Shown: piece after piece, positions 12,701 through 25,319 of the stretch
Layout: every line of letters starts with the position of its first letter
Numbering within the stretch: position 1 is the stretch's first letter
NCBI GenBank assembly: GCA_964036665.1
Contig: OZ038528.1
Coordinates: 8,314,501 to 8,378,500 of the forward strand
DNA: 64,000 bases
Direction: 5' to 3'
From: Gordius sp. MW1
Taxonomy: Eukaryota > Nematomorpha > Gordioida > Gordea > Gordiidae
Notes under the pieces: generated by a model
Told to the model about the DNA's origin: nothing
Seen by the model: only the letters and a program-made list of their open reading frames with translations
Database searches by the model: none
Translations under genes and position numbers: made by a program

Positions 12701-15700
12701 ATTAGATTGAAACATAGGTAAGACTTACAGAGGGTGAAACGGCTTGCAAATATTTTTGTTTTTGCTCGTCTATATCATCTTGGTCGTCCTGCAGGGGTTC
12801 TACCAGGGCAAAATAATTATCTCTCCATCGTGCAAATTAAAATTACCTTTGAAGGAAACGGATGAATCATCATCCGTATCGTCGGCATCTTCCCACGAAG
12901 ACTCGCTAATTTTGGCCATTGCTAAAAATGCACACAAAAATTCATAATTATTGCCTCGATGAAACTATTAAATTAATTTGGTATTGTAGAAAATTAATGT
13001 GCCGCTATCTAGAACAGAACCCAAATACCACCATTTAAAAACTAAAGAGAAACATTAATATATATATGTCGTAAATTAATAATTTTTTTAAACAATTATT
13101 TAACATAGCATCAAAAAAGCGAAAAGTGTTGGTTAACTTTGAGCAGTTAAAGTTATTGGTTCCAAACTAAAGACAGACAGGAGTGACCAACATCTGATTT
13201 ATTGTCGGTTTGGTTAAAAATTCAAAAAAATGTCCGGCTGATTTTAATATCTAAAATGTGATTGGGCGAGGAAAAACGACATCAATCAAAGTCTTTTTTA
13301 ACCACTAGTTCTACAGGATTATTAGTTAGGACAATTTTTATTTATTTTAGGCTGGCGGGGCTCAAAATCGTGCCAGTGGATTCCAGGTTAAAAATTTTTT
13401 GGTCGAATTCAATATTTCAACTTTGTAAGAGTCGAGTTTAAATCGGTACAATTATAACACGAGTCAGGTCAAGATTTATGGGTAATCAATTATCTTATAC
13501 AATAATATAATTGTTGTTAATACTAGTTTAATTTATAAATTTAATTGAAAATAAAATATTAAAAAGATTAAACGGTTAATAATTCAACCGAAGCAAAGAT
13601 TAGGACAATAAAAAATAAATTAAAAATATATTACACGTTTATATTCATATTTAACCTTAACATGGGGTGAATTCTGAAAAAGGGTCTTAATGTTAAAAAT
13701 GTTACACAACCTTTTAAATAAATTACATTTGGGTGAAATAATTTCAACACGACGTTTTGTGAAATGAGACACGGTTGGCCAAATCTTTCCTACAATTCTG
13801 CGTATGCTTTTATAAACCTACATAGCAATTAAAATTAATAAAGGAAGCGACATATTAATGTGACCATACCTTGATTAATTTTCATAATTTCATCCATGCG
13901 CTTTGTAATGGCAGGTACTATTTTGGTGTAATACTTATCGCTGAGAAGTTTAGGCCGAAGCTCGGGTGGAAGGCGCAAAAGGGTACACAATCCAAATAAG
14001 CACACCTTGTTGTCGTGTAAACTAGTAGCAATAGTGATACATACTTAGAGATGTTGAAGAAGCTAGTTAGTTCTTACTGCAATCGTCCCAAAAGTACTAG
14101 TTTAGTTTAAAGTTCACGCTTTAGCAATAAAAAGAATTAAGTCCCAGTTTCTTTTAAAAATCTAATGTTAAAATTTTTTTAATGGTATAGAAGAAAAATA
14201 TTGTGCTTTCACAAACATTCTTTTTCCCCTCAATAAACTAGGCTATATTTTAAAGAAAAATATGACGCTATTTTACTTATTAGGCAAATTTCTATTTCCC
14301 ATAAAAACTTTATAATATGTTTGAATATATGGTAAAATTAAAAAGAAATTGATTAAGTTGGGCAAAAGTAATATAAAATAAAAGATAGGCATAATTATTG
14401 CTATAAATGAGACAATTTTATAATAAACCCAACAAAAATCTTTAATAATCTAACGTTAATTTACGATTATTCCCCAACTGAACCTTGATATACTCCTAAT
14501 TATATTTTAATTCATACCGGTGAAAGACTTAAAGCAAAATTTCAAAGAAAAGGTTATAAATCATGGTAAGGATTGTTAAATTTAGATGTAGCAATAAAAT
14601 TATAAGAAATAAGTATATTACATATAAGAATCGAATTCGCACAAAAATATATCCAGTTAAATGTTTACTAATTTTCAAATTAACTTATATAACTAACCCG
14701 TAAAAGAGGTCGATGTTTTCAAACCACATTTCAATGAAACGATCTTGTAGTGGCTTTTCCGTAGGGCCAAGTAAAACGCTTCCAATCTCAGCCATTTTTT
14801 CAAACGTGAGACGAGGATTAAGAAACAACGATGCAATAATTATCTGCAAATTCATTAATTTAAATTCCATCGTCGCAATTTCCCGATTAAACAGGCGGGC
14901 AATCACAACATCCAAAATGGGTGGTATTAACTATAAAAATAAAAAAGTTTCGTTACCACAATCCATTAATAAACGATTAAATACCTTATCTTGCATATTA
15001 TGACATTGGAACAAAATGACTTCCAGCAATTTTACCGCTCGAAGTTGCATATCTTCATCATTGTCACCTTGGATAACCTAACAATTGAATAAAATACTTT
15101 TTTGTTATTATTAAAATTGAGGTATAAATTTGCCGATACAAATTGTCCAATAAATAAATATTCCTTAACAAATATTTTCAAAAGGATCAATGTTTACTAA
15201 TAAAAATATTACTTCTTTGCACATGGTATAAGTCAGTTCCAAATGGCTAGGATGGCTTAAAAACGCTTCGGTATCTATCGTAATGAAATTATGCCAGATC
15301 GGGAGCATTTCTAAATATTTAAATAATAAAAATCTCATCGAAGAAACAATGTCAATTTATAATATAAATTTAAATTATAGGTAATATGGTCGAAAGAAAT
15401 ACCAGTAAAAAAGGATTCTTTGTCTTTTAAAAATATCTGGTACAAAAATGGAAGTAGCTGCCAAGCGTCCGATGGTATCGTGAATGATGTGAGAGCGTAT
15501 ATTATTGATATTATCTCGTCGTAAAAATCTAAAAAATTAGCTGAAATAAACCAAAAATGAATACCTTCACTCTCGTCGTCACAATGAAATTTTTCTAAAA
15601 CTAGACGTATGATCATAATAACTTGAGGACAGATTAGTTGTATGGCCTGCATAGATTATGAGATATCAAACAATATATTTTTGTTAAAAATTTATCGAAG

Positions 15701-18700
15701 CTTACCACTTTATTTTCATCAAGCATTTCTATGATAATTTCGATGACTTCCAATAAACCACTCACAAACATACGAATTTCTTCGTCGTCTTTTTTATCTT
15801 CAACACTTTGTAAGATGAAGTACTAAACAATTAGGAAAAAATAAATAGAAATGCATTTATAATAGACGTAAAAAGAAAGAAAAGCGGGATACTTACAGTT
15901 TGATTCACCATATCCAATGCTAATGGTTTGGTGAATTCCGAATATAGATCGACAAAATCTTTCAAAATTGTAGTCATTTCCTCGTTCAATGATTGATGGA
16001 CAACATTAAGAAGTTCTAAAATCATTATTTTTAATCAACAGGAACATGCAGATCTACCTGTAATGATTTCCTTCAAATGAGGGATCAGAGCTTGTTTGGC
16101 TGTAATAAAGGAGATTTAAAACACTAAAATTAAATTTACCTGTCTCATCGCGACTAGCTAAAGTTTTGAGGGCAATACATGCTTCTACCTTAACTGGAAG
16201 ATCTGAATCTTTGAGAAGCAATGTAAGGATGGTTTGAACAACTTTCAATGCTGCTTCGGGAGAATACTTGACACTTTTAAATTGGTATATTAACCAACAA
16301 GCCTACGAAAAATGCATTAGCTGAAGTAAAAAGAATTGTACCCTAGCGCGTAAATAGCCCTTTGGATGCGAAAAATTGGGGAAAATATAATTGATAACAA
16401 AGGGTTCAATCTGATCCTTGAATGAGGGTCTTGAGCACAAAATATCAGCAAGGGTGCCGATCACATTGAGAGCACCATCTATATTCCTATTGGAGTCTTC
16501 GTTTTGGTAAACGACGCCACCTTGACTAGATTGCTGAAGAGATGACACGCACAAAGCAAGCGTATCATCCACCACACCTTTGTTTCAATATCAAATTACA
16601 AAAAGTTCAATAATTAAAATAGGAAAAATTATTCATAAGTACTTCTCAAATAACGATTGGTTAAAAACATATATTAATAGTCCTTACAGATCATGTCTTG
16701 TTAATATTGGCTGTACAGTAGCTTTTTTTAAAATATTTATATAGCCTACCACTATTTGCAGATTTTAATATTAATTTCCAGTTTGCTTTAAGATTAAATA
16801 TGAGAATTAGCAGTTATACTATTAATAATTTTTGACCCTATTCCATCAGTAGTTTCGTCAACAAGGACGCACTATTTAAAAAGTTTCCTACCAAAATTTC
16901 TGGATAGGCTAATTAGAGTTATAGTTGAATCATTAGGATTGATATTAAAGATTAGTTCGAGATTTAGGATCCAGCGTTTTCATTTGACTTAAAAATTATT
17001 CTTAAAATCTTCCCTTTGTACATGCCAACTCAATTTGTTTCGATTCTCGATTGGTTTTTTGTCTAAATCCCCAAAGAGATATTCATTTTAAAAATTTCAT
17101 AAAACAACTTTGCAGTTATTTCATTTTGATAATTTTAAGATTTAGATATCATTTTTAAGTTAGGTGCTAATAAATTAAAATATTCTATATTAATTTTTAA
17201 CAATCGTGTCAGATTGTTCTTTAAATTCCAAGGACAGAAACATAAAGCATTTAAATCTTAATAAAATTGAAAAGTAAAAGTTCATAGATATTTATAAGTT
17301 AAACTTTCTATTTTATATGTCCATTTTACTTTTAATATTAACAAAATATGTGTCAAATAAATTGTCAAAAATTGTTGTTCCAAAATTAGTACCCTAACTT
17401 ATCAACGTTAAAAGCTAAATAATATTAAAAATAAAGTTCTTAATACAAATTCAGATAATAAAAAGGCTTGTGCCATCTAAGTAAAGAATTTAAATATCAT
17501 TATTTAATACTTCAAAATTAAGGCTATATTAAAACATAAAATGGGAAATAATTGGGATAATAAAAAAGTGTTGTTAACAGGCGCGCTAGCGAAAATAGGT
17601 TGTATTCTAGCCATTGGCAGATCGAGAAAAAAGTTTAACTAATGTATAATCTCTTTTTTTACTGCTGCCTGTCCACTGTGGTATAAATCTTTGATAAAAT
17701 TACTAAAGAGCTAGCGTTGTTCTCATCACCATTTTTTTTGACTTGTAATTTATTATTATTTTTAATACTGAGTTTTAAATGTTTAATCATGTCCTATGTG
17801 CATATAATTTAAAGGTATTATTTAAAGGATTGCTTTGTTTAATACTCGAAGAAAAATATTGCACATGAAAACTAACGCAATATAAATTTAAATTGCTCAT
17901 TAAAAGGTTTATAGGTTTTTCAATATCTTTTTAGTCGACATCTTTTACCATGTGACACATTAAAATGGTTTGATAAAAAAAATAATACACATTGAACATG
18001 TTATAAAAAATGGGAAGAAGATATGCATTTAGCTACATAATACTCCCAAGCTTTATACTTAATAAATGCGTTAATATTTAAACCGATTTACGAATAACCC
18101 TAAAGTTTGCTAAATGAACAATTTTTACTTGTTAAATTTAATTATAAAGTAATGTAAATTTAGGCGGTCTGCTATTTATTACATTGGATATAAAATATAT
18201 GATTTTAACTGATGTTATAAAATAGTCAATACTTGGCAAATCTAACCATCAAACTTGGTAACAAAGCAAATAGACCATTATAGCCAAAAATCAAAAATTC
18301 CCACCACCAAGTCTAAACGTTTCATTTTTAAAACTAAATACAAGGTTGCAATTATTCTGACTAAGTGAATAAATAAGTTCATGATAATTAGCCTTAAATG
18401 AAAAAATAAAATCTTAAAAACATAAGTTCAGTATAAGGTTTTGCAGACATATTGTATTGACTCATAACAATCGGTTAAAAGCAACAACATTAATTTACCC
18501 TGCCTTCGGTGACACATGGCAAAGGTAAGATTTTTAGCCGCAGTTATGGGGGAAATGAAATCTTCATAGAAATCTAAAAATAATATATAATGGTAAATTT
18601 ATATCAAATGATAAATAGGTGTAACGATAAGCTTGAAAATATAAAACAAAAGGAACATGATAACTAAAACAAGGAACATTTACCAAATTTTGTGCGTATA

Positions 18701-21700
18701 TACTCAATCGGATCATTTTCCCATTGAAATGCGTCGTCATCGCTGTACTTGAGAATCTTGAATATAATGTCCCTGAGAAGTATCTAATTAAAAAAATTCC
18801 CTTTTAAACAAACTATATAATCAAGTCCCAAGGTAGTACACTTTAAAAGAAAATATTTATAATACACATTAATGAATGACGTGGGAGGCGATATTGGGAA
18901 AATTTAGCTATAAATTTATAAACATGGTCACATTATATATTAACTAAAGGTGGTAGTTCCTTCTGTCGTTTTTACGTTGCGCCAACTATATCTCTATTTT
19001 TATATCTTTGCTTCTTCTATTTCTATCTTTTATCGCTCTATGTTTATGGTGAATAATGTTTTTGTTTCCTTTCCCCTTATTATACACGATAACGTAGTGG
19101 CGGTCTCGCAAACATTTGGATGTTATTATTTTATTATTTCGCGAGAATGTAAAAATCATAAAAATTATTGGGCAAGAAAAATCTTTTGTTCCCCAATTAT
19201 CATCCTGTTAGGGAAATAGCAATAAAACTAAATTATTAAACACTTACAATTATCACAGGATGATAGTTTTGGAACAAAAGAATATTTAATAAATTTAGAT
19301 ATTTCCCAATTGAGTTCTTAGCCCAAACTTGAAAGAGCAGAGTTGTTTTAATTACAACTATGCCTAATTACTATGCAAAAACAAAGTTATAATTTATTTT
19401 TATTTTTGATCAGCTGAATCAGATCAAATAAATATCAATCAACCCCAAATCAAATATCTATGTAACCACATAATTAATGGCAAAAATGTACTAAAGTGCG
19501 CCAAGCTACGTTTTTACCACCCACAGTGTGACCTGTTTCATATACAGTGAAGGTGACTTTTGAATTCGCGTATACAATTTAAACCTATAAATTGATGTAA
19601 TGGGGAAAGAGGGGTAGAGTAGAGGCCTGCACCGAACACGACCCGAGGTCGGGTTTGGGTTAAAAAAATTTCGGGTAGGGTCGGGTTCGGGTTGAAAATT
19701 TTAAAATGCATTCGGGTCGGGTCGGGTTAAATTTATAGAGTCGCGTCAAAGGATATGAATCTTACATTACAAAATGAACGAAACGTATTTGTTAAATTAA
19801 TGCTATTATCTATAATTTTTGTAAAACAATATCGAATTGTATAACAATTATAATCATTCATTCATATAATCAATTTCCTTTTCTAATTTTTAATTCGTTT
19901 AATTTGGAGGCAAATTTAAATTTAAAGCTGAATCACGAAAGGTAAAATATTAACAAATGAGTATTTATTATTGTTTATAGTCTATAGAGTAAATTATAAA
20001 TTCAACTACTGTCGTGTACCCATACACGAAGAATGAAATTAGCGTATCCAGAGATACGATGATGAAGATGTCTTCCCACACACCCCCCCCCCCCCCTCAT
20101 CTCATCTTATTCAAAAATTAAAGTTAAGAGTTCAACACGCGGTACAATCTTTTGATCTTACACGTTGTACACTCATAGCGTAGACCATTATTCTTTTACA
20201 TTTAATTTCTAGTACGCGTATACCCCCCCCCCCGACGCGCTGATACGTATTTGTTATTTTTCTTACGCGTGAGTGATTTTCGATATACGCATCTTATCGT
20301 ATGCGATTTTGACATGGCGATCTTTTAATTATTATATTTTCTTGGTTGTGATTATATTAATGCCATGTAATAAAGACAGTTGAGAAATATTTCTGCGTAC
20401 GCGCGTGAGCCTGTTCGCGGCCCGGCCATCCCCCAATAATTTATCGTTTTACGGCCCAATTTTCCTTTAAGTTCCCCCAATTAATTCCTAAGAATTCTTC
20501 CCTCCTGAACTTTTTTATTTAAATCGTATTCCTTTTCGCACGAATACGATATTTGGTGTCAGATATTCTACTCACGCCCGATGGAGGAAACCAGGAATTA
20601 TTCTACAAAACGAAAAAGGAAATAATTTATACAGAAAAATTAATTTGGAATTCAAATTGCCGCCCCCCCCCCTTCTTCTGAATGGAATGGATAAAATTAT
20701 TCGGATAAAATTATTCCAGGAACATCCCGTTTGCCATGAAAAATCGTCACAGTGCAGGGATATTGAATAAAATTATTCCAATCCCGTTTGCCATGAACAA
20801 CCGTCACAGCGCAGGGATATCGGATAAGATTATTCTACTAAAACAATCGAACCAATCCATGATTCGGAAATATTGGGAGACGGAGGAAGAAAACAATTCC
20901 TTCGAACAATTGGCTACCAAATTTAAACCGCAAACATAATTCAGTGGAAATTCCAATATGTCTGAGAACATATGGCGGAATTCTTCGAACGAATGAAGAT
21001 CCCGAAACTGATTTTATTCAAAATATCAATTATGCAGAATCATCCCTAACTAATTCTCAAGGCCTAAATTCTTAATCCGCTAAAATATTATTGTAAGACA
21101 GAATTATACACTTGATTTATTTACATATATTTATTATATGAAAATTATATTGTTAACCAATATTAAAATTCCCCCCCCCCGCAGTTTCTTTGACTAGTAT
21201 TTGACAGTCTGCTCGTGGGCAAGAAAGGATAATTTTCAAGATAGCAGTTTACAATCTATATTAATTATAAGTTTTGTCAAGGCTGTTGCTAGGTGAGTCA
21301 CAGAGCTGGAAGAAAAATCCGTTAGTCATGACGTTGCCTTTTTATCTCTGATTTTTACATATATCAGTCGTCGTGTGAGCAAAGGCCAGAGTTGGTATTC
21401 GATGCCAGATGTTTGAAATTTATAATGTTAATAACGCCGCCTTGATAGTTGCACTGAGCTCTTAGAACTCTATCGAAAATACATTAAGTCTTCGACTTTT
21501 AAAAGGAAAAGATGTCGTGTACCCATACACGAAGAATGAAATTAGCGTATCCAGAGATACGATGATGAAGATGTCTTCCCACACACCCCCCCCCCCCCCC
21601 CCCTCATCTCATCTTATTCAAAAATTAAAGTTAAGAGTTCAACACGCGGTACAATCTTTTGATCTTACACGTTGTACACTCATAGCGTAGACCATTATTC

Positions 21701-24289
21701 TTTTACATTTAATTTCTAGTACGCGTATACCCCCCCCCCCGACGCGCTGATACGTATTTGTTATTTTTCTTACGCGTGAGTGATTTTCGATATACGCATC
21801 TTATCGTATGCGATTTTGACATGGCGATCTTTTAATTATTATATTTTCTTGGTTGTGATTATATTAATGCCATGTAATAAAGACAGTTGAGAAATATTTC
21901 TGCGTACGCGCGTGAGCCTGTTCGCGGCCCGGCCATCCCCCAATAATTTATCGTTTTACGGCCCAATTTTCCTTTAAGTTCCCCCAATTAATTCCTAATA
22001 ACTCTTCCCTTCTGGACCTTCTTATTTAAATCGTATTCCTTTTCGCACGAATACGATAACTACATAAAGATATAATTAAATATTCAATTTAAGAAGGTCA
22101 AATTTACGCCCCGAAATCGTAGACGCCACAATATTTATACATATAATTATAGTAAATCAATTTAAATTTATTAATCAAATTTTGTATGATCATTTCTGTC
22201 GAATAAATTTTTCATCCTCAAATTTTTCTACTTGGTCGGGTCCGGGTGGAAAATTTGAAAAAGCTTTCGGGTCGGGTCGGGTTGAAATTTTAAAAACGCT
22301 TTCGGGTCGGGTCGGGTTCAGGTTGAAAATTTAAAAACGCTTTCAGGCCGGGTTCGGGTTGAAAAAAAGTGACTTTGCAGGCCTCTAGGGTAGAGTTGAC
22401 ATATAACAAAATGTAAACTTTAGAGTATAAATAACTATAGCTAGCATATTATCCATTCTTTAAAATGCCCATTTTTTTGTTAATAAATAATTGCCAAATT
22501 TAACTATACTCCATTAAATATTTTTTGAAGCTAAAAAGGTTTAATACATGCAAATTAACTCTGTTGAAATCTAACCTGAACCTGTGGTTTCATTAATTTC
22601 CAGCAGAATGAAGGAGAAACACTAAAACGAATTATTGAAAAACAGATACTAGATTTACCAATCAGTAAGGTAGGCAAAAGAAAACTGTAGGACACGTGGG
22701 GACACATATGCATTTAGTCGATAACTTTCCAAAAACTTAAGTATTGTTGTAATAATGGTAGCTAGATATAACGTAATAAAGTATGTTTAAAGGTGCATAT
22801 TACTTTATATTACTATGTAAAACATCAAATTTACCTGTGTAGGTTATCATATAATATTGTGCAAATTCTTTATATTCTTTACTAACTATTAATGGAGACC
22901 CATACCTAGAAACAAACAATGTAAAATAATATTAAGACAATTTTGTGTAAGTTAATAAGCTAATGTTTAAAAAAACCTTTCAAAAATTCTGCATAATATA
23001 TGCAAAACCCATTTTTTACATTTCCACCATACAGATGCAGCTTTGTCATCATTATCTAATTTATCAATAATCTAGAAAACATATGATATATAATATTGTG
23101 ACATTTACATTAGGAATAGGATTATTTAAGGCAGTTAAAAATATTTGCATCCATCTTGAAAAATTTGCATGGTTCATAAATTGTGGTGGAAGTTGAAACT
23201 ATTATATTTAAACATAAGTTGTGGTAGGTTAGTGTTACTTGTATTGCACAATAAATGGTTTTAAATATTTGTTTTTGAACGTTTAATGATGGTTCTTCAT
23301 TATCTAAAAATAATTGATTAAATTTGTTGCTCATAAGGGGCAATAATTCTTCAAGCGCAGTATATAAAGGTTCTCTTTCCTTGGTTCGCTTATACCTAAT
23401 GTTATTTATAATTTTATTAAGTAAAATTGTTTAAATCCTCATTTAAAGTGATAGAGAATATAATATGTTTCTTAAAATACAATAAACTAATTATTATCCA
23501 ATTTAGCTCAATATAACATATAATTTTAAAAGAAATTTTTAAATAAAAATCAACCAAACTAATATTTTATCACTAAAATATAATAATTATATATATTATA
23601 AACCAAAAAAACCACAATTGTTACTTGTTATAATAAAAACTGATATGATATAAATTCAAAAGTTTGTCATAAAAGACAAATAACATACTCATAATTTTTT
23701 GCTAACTGATGCAGGCATAGTAAACCTCCCATAAATGCATTTATATCATTGGAAACAAGAAAATTGCGAAATTTTTCTATTAACTTAACCCAGTTATGAG
23801 GAAAATCATGTTTAATAATTGTGCTAACACAAATTGACAATTGAGACCTTATAAAAAATATTAAAATTTACAAATGATCTAAAATACCTTAATATTTCAG
23901 GAGAATATATCATAGCCTCAATAATATTTTCTTTAATCACATTTTTATCATTTTCTGATATTGCCAAACTCTCTGCATTCTGATCATTAATTTTCTCATT
24001 TGTGGAGGTAGACCAATTGTTTTTCACATAATTTTTAAAATAAATAGCAGCTAAAAAATGTTATTATATAGCTTTTAAAATCCACCTGCTTGGCGTATAG
24101 GCATCTTATTATCATCTCTAACAATAATTTGTAAAAGTGTTGATGAAAACCCCAATATTTCGTTTAACTAATAAGATAATATTCCAATATGATAAGATTT
24201 ACTTGTTTAAGTTTTAGTTCTGCACTATCTTTTTGATTTGGATCAAGTGAGGCCTGAAGATATTCAACAAGAAGTTCTTGATTAATCAT
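9751..24289 (-). CDS. IPO7: Importin-7/8 (Ran-binding karyopherin), 28 exons
   Basis: Nuclear import receptor of the importin-beta family; family members carry ribosomal proteins, histones and signalling factors through the nuclear pore and release them on Ran-GTP. Exons on the minus strand: 24289-24203, 24167-24086, 24050-23888, 23847-23689, 23395-23239, 23198-23109, 23071-22977, 22905-22835, 22761-22659, 22621-22576, 18783-18684, 18573-18499, 16577-16342, 16302-16140, 16099-16058, 16015-15897, 15822-15706, 15646-15565, 15540-15403, 15310-15213, 15077-14985, 14930-14698, 14021-13870, 12921-12847, 12799-12729, 10610-10346, 9949-9836, 9791-9751. All junctions are GT-AG, and the sum is 3,267 nt, 1,088 codons plus stop, close to the family's ~1,040. 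Recognisable blocks: [14 protein letters not shown] at the N-terminus (importin-beta N domain), [36 protein letters not shown], an Asp/Glu run near residue 1000, then LDSYTSIVD...NEYIIFK. HEAT repeats are expected throughout. IPO7 and IPO8 cannot be told apart here. Confidence 0.93.
11200..11640 (+). pseudogene. RTE-like LINE 3' fragment, family A copy 3
   Basis: Lies in an importin intron, antisense to the gene. GTATACATGGAGATGAACGT at 11236 and the following DDQFK segment match 59101-59155. VMYDKLPL-like and LKSKAYKS-like sequence around 11400-11440, then GSETWAS near 11480, match the conserved segment after the RT domain seen at about 61390-61475. The order is that of the RTE family C-terminal region. 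Numerous frameshifts; only the 3' portion is present. Confidence 0.7.
11632..11680 (+). mobile_element. Isolated hAT-type end (GGTTCTCAAACTTTTT)
   Basis: AATGGTTCTCAAACTTTTTC followed by AGCACCCA closely matches the well-known terminal motif of many hAT elements (CAGTGGTTCTCAAACTTTTT). I could not find the opposite end, so this may be a truncated copy. Confidence 0.4.
16578..18498 (-). other. Intron 12 of importin-7/8
   Basis: A 1.9-kb AT-rich intron. I see no coding region and no bounded element. Confidence 0.7.
20010..20551 (+). repeat. 5' LTR of nested retroelement
   Basis: 542 bp, begins TGTCGTGTACCCATACACG (itself partly palindromic) and ends GAATACGATA. Contains two long C-runs and several ACGCGT/TACGCG words. 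Confidence 0.85.
21513..22058 (+). repeat. 3' LTR of nested retroelement
   Basis: 546 bp, near-identical partner of 20010-20551, followed directly by the ACTAC duplication. Confidence 0.85.
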
Positions 24290-25125
24290 TTTGTAGTAAT
24301 AAAATATACAAATGCTTAAATGAATGAATTATAGAAGATTTGATACATTTTTTAATTTTTCAAATGCGATGCGCAATATTAAGAGGAGTCAGGCCTTTCT
24401 ATACTAAATCTTATATATACTTGATTTTTTTCACCTAAATTCAAATGGGTTATTTAAAAAATTTGTGATGATAGGTTTATAAGTTAAAATTCATGACTAT
24501 ATTTAACATGTGAAATAACTATTTTTAAATATTGTATAACCAAAATATTATATTGTATAAACCTTGTGTGATTTGATCTCCCCTTTTTTATTTGGTAAAG
24601 ATCCACTTTATCGGCCCGAGATAATAAATGCTATTTTCCTCTAATCATTATATTAATCCAACCATACAACTTAACAAACGAATATTATTATAAGTAATCC
24701 TACGGTGTATTTGCAAATATAATTATATTAAAATGAAGGGCAATATATCACCTATCTTTCTTGAGAAAACTAAAATACCAGGCCTTACAATTTTGCCTCT
24801 CAAACTCACTATGGGAGGCTAAGCCACTTATTTTAATTTTAAGCTTAGAAGCTAATTTAAAATTGTAGGAATGGCCCGGCCGCGGGTCAGATATTAAGGT
24901 CATTATTTTGATAACATATAAAAAAATCTTAGCAAATGTATAAAAAACTTAGCAATTATTTTAGAAAAATTTATTTAAAACGTAGAAATTAATTTAAAAA
25001 CGTAACAAAAGAATAATTTAACTAAGAAAAATTTGTTTTAAAACTTGGCGAATAAACTAAAAAAACTTAGCATTTGATTTCCAAACTGATATTTTAAAAA
25101 CTCATAGAACGAATAAAGGCTTAGC
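24290..25125. other. Upstream region of importin-7/8 and AT-rich flank
   Basis: Presumed promoter side of the minus-strand importin gene. No core promoter element can be assigned with confidence. From about 24910 the sequence is a diffuse repeat of AAAACTTAGCAA-like words that continues on the far side of the Gypsy element at about 39570-39660. Confidence 0.4.
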
Positions 25126-25129
25126 AAAC

Positions 25130-25298
25130 TGTAGCGACATGAACATTGAGAATGTAGCAAGTCGACGAAACACATATGTTTTTATCTTCCTCCAATTTCA
25201 TCGGTTCATATTATTAACGTTCGCTCGCGTTTCGCTTATATGTTTGTTTGATTCCCTGTTGTTATAATAAATTCATATTCTCCTAAATAAAGACCACA
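25130..25298 (+). repeat. 5' LTR of Gypsy element 1
   Basis: 169 bp, starts TGTAGCGACATG and ends AAGACCACA, with AATAAA just before the end. Identical to the 3' LTR except for a 16-bp duplication in the latter. Confidence 0.92.
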
Positions 25299-25299
25299 T

Positions 25300-25319
25300 T
25301 GGTGACCGTCCGACGTGAT
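25300..25319 (+). promoter_or_regulatory. Primer-binding site, tRNA-Trp-like
   Basis: TGGTGACCGTCCGACGTGAT directly after the 5' LTR. It matches the common TGGTGACCCCGACGTGAT (tRNA-Trp type) apart from a 2-base change in length in the middle. Confidence 0.65.

Larger units (their letters stand above)
10611..12728 (-). other. Intron 25 of importin-7/8, enlarged
   Basis: A 2.1-kb intron between the two acidic-region exons. It contains an antisense LINE fragment (11200-11640) and one possible hAT end (11632). The remainder is AT-rich and unassigned. A 111-codon minus-strand ORF at 12287-12622 lies in it; I regard it as chance. Confidence 0.7.
20010..22058 (+). mobile_element. Non-coding LTR retroelement nested in the hAT element
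   Basis: Two direct repeats, 20010-20551 (542 bp) and 21513-22058 (546 bp), bracket a 0.96-kb interior. A 5-bp duplication ACTAC flanks the unit (20005-20009 and 22059-22063). A purine tract AAAAGGAAAAGA precedes the 3' repeat, and TTTGGTGTCAGA follows the 5' repeat where a primer-binding site should be. The orientation is therefore plus. The interior has no Gag or Pol, so it is a TRIM/LARD-like or deleted element that would depend on other copies. The LTRs differ by poly-C length and a handful of substitutions, mostly near 20490-20520. Confidence 0.85.
19620..22387. mobile_element. hAT-like element with CGGGT minisatellite, in importin intron 10
   Basis: Inverted ends TAGAGGCCTGCA...TGCAGGCCTCTA flanked by a perfect 8-bp duplication GGGTAGAG (19612-19619 and 22388-22395), so hAT-type. 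Both ends carry repeated CGGGTCGGGTT words separated by AT-rich spacers of about 35 bp, four units being visible at the right end. No transposase. A 2.05-kb LTR element is inserted in its middle; without that insert it would be about 0.7 kb. It lies in the largest importin intron. Confidence 0.87.
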
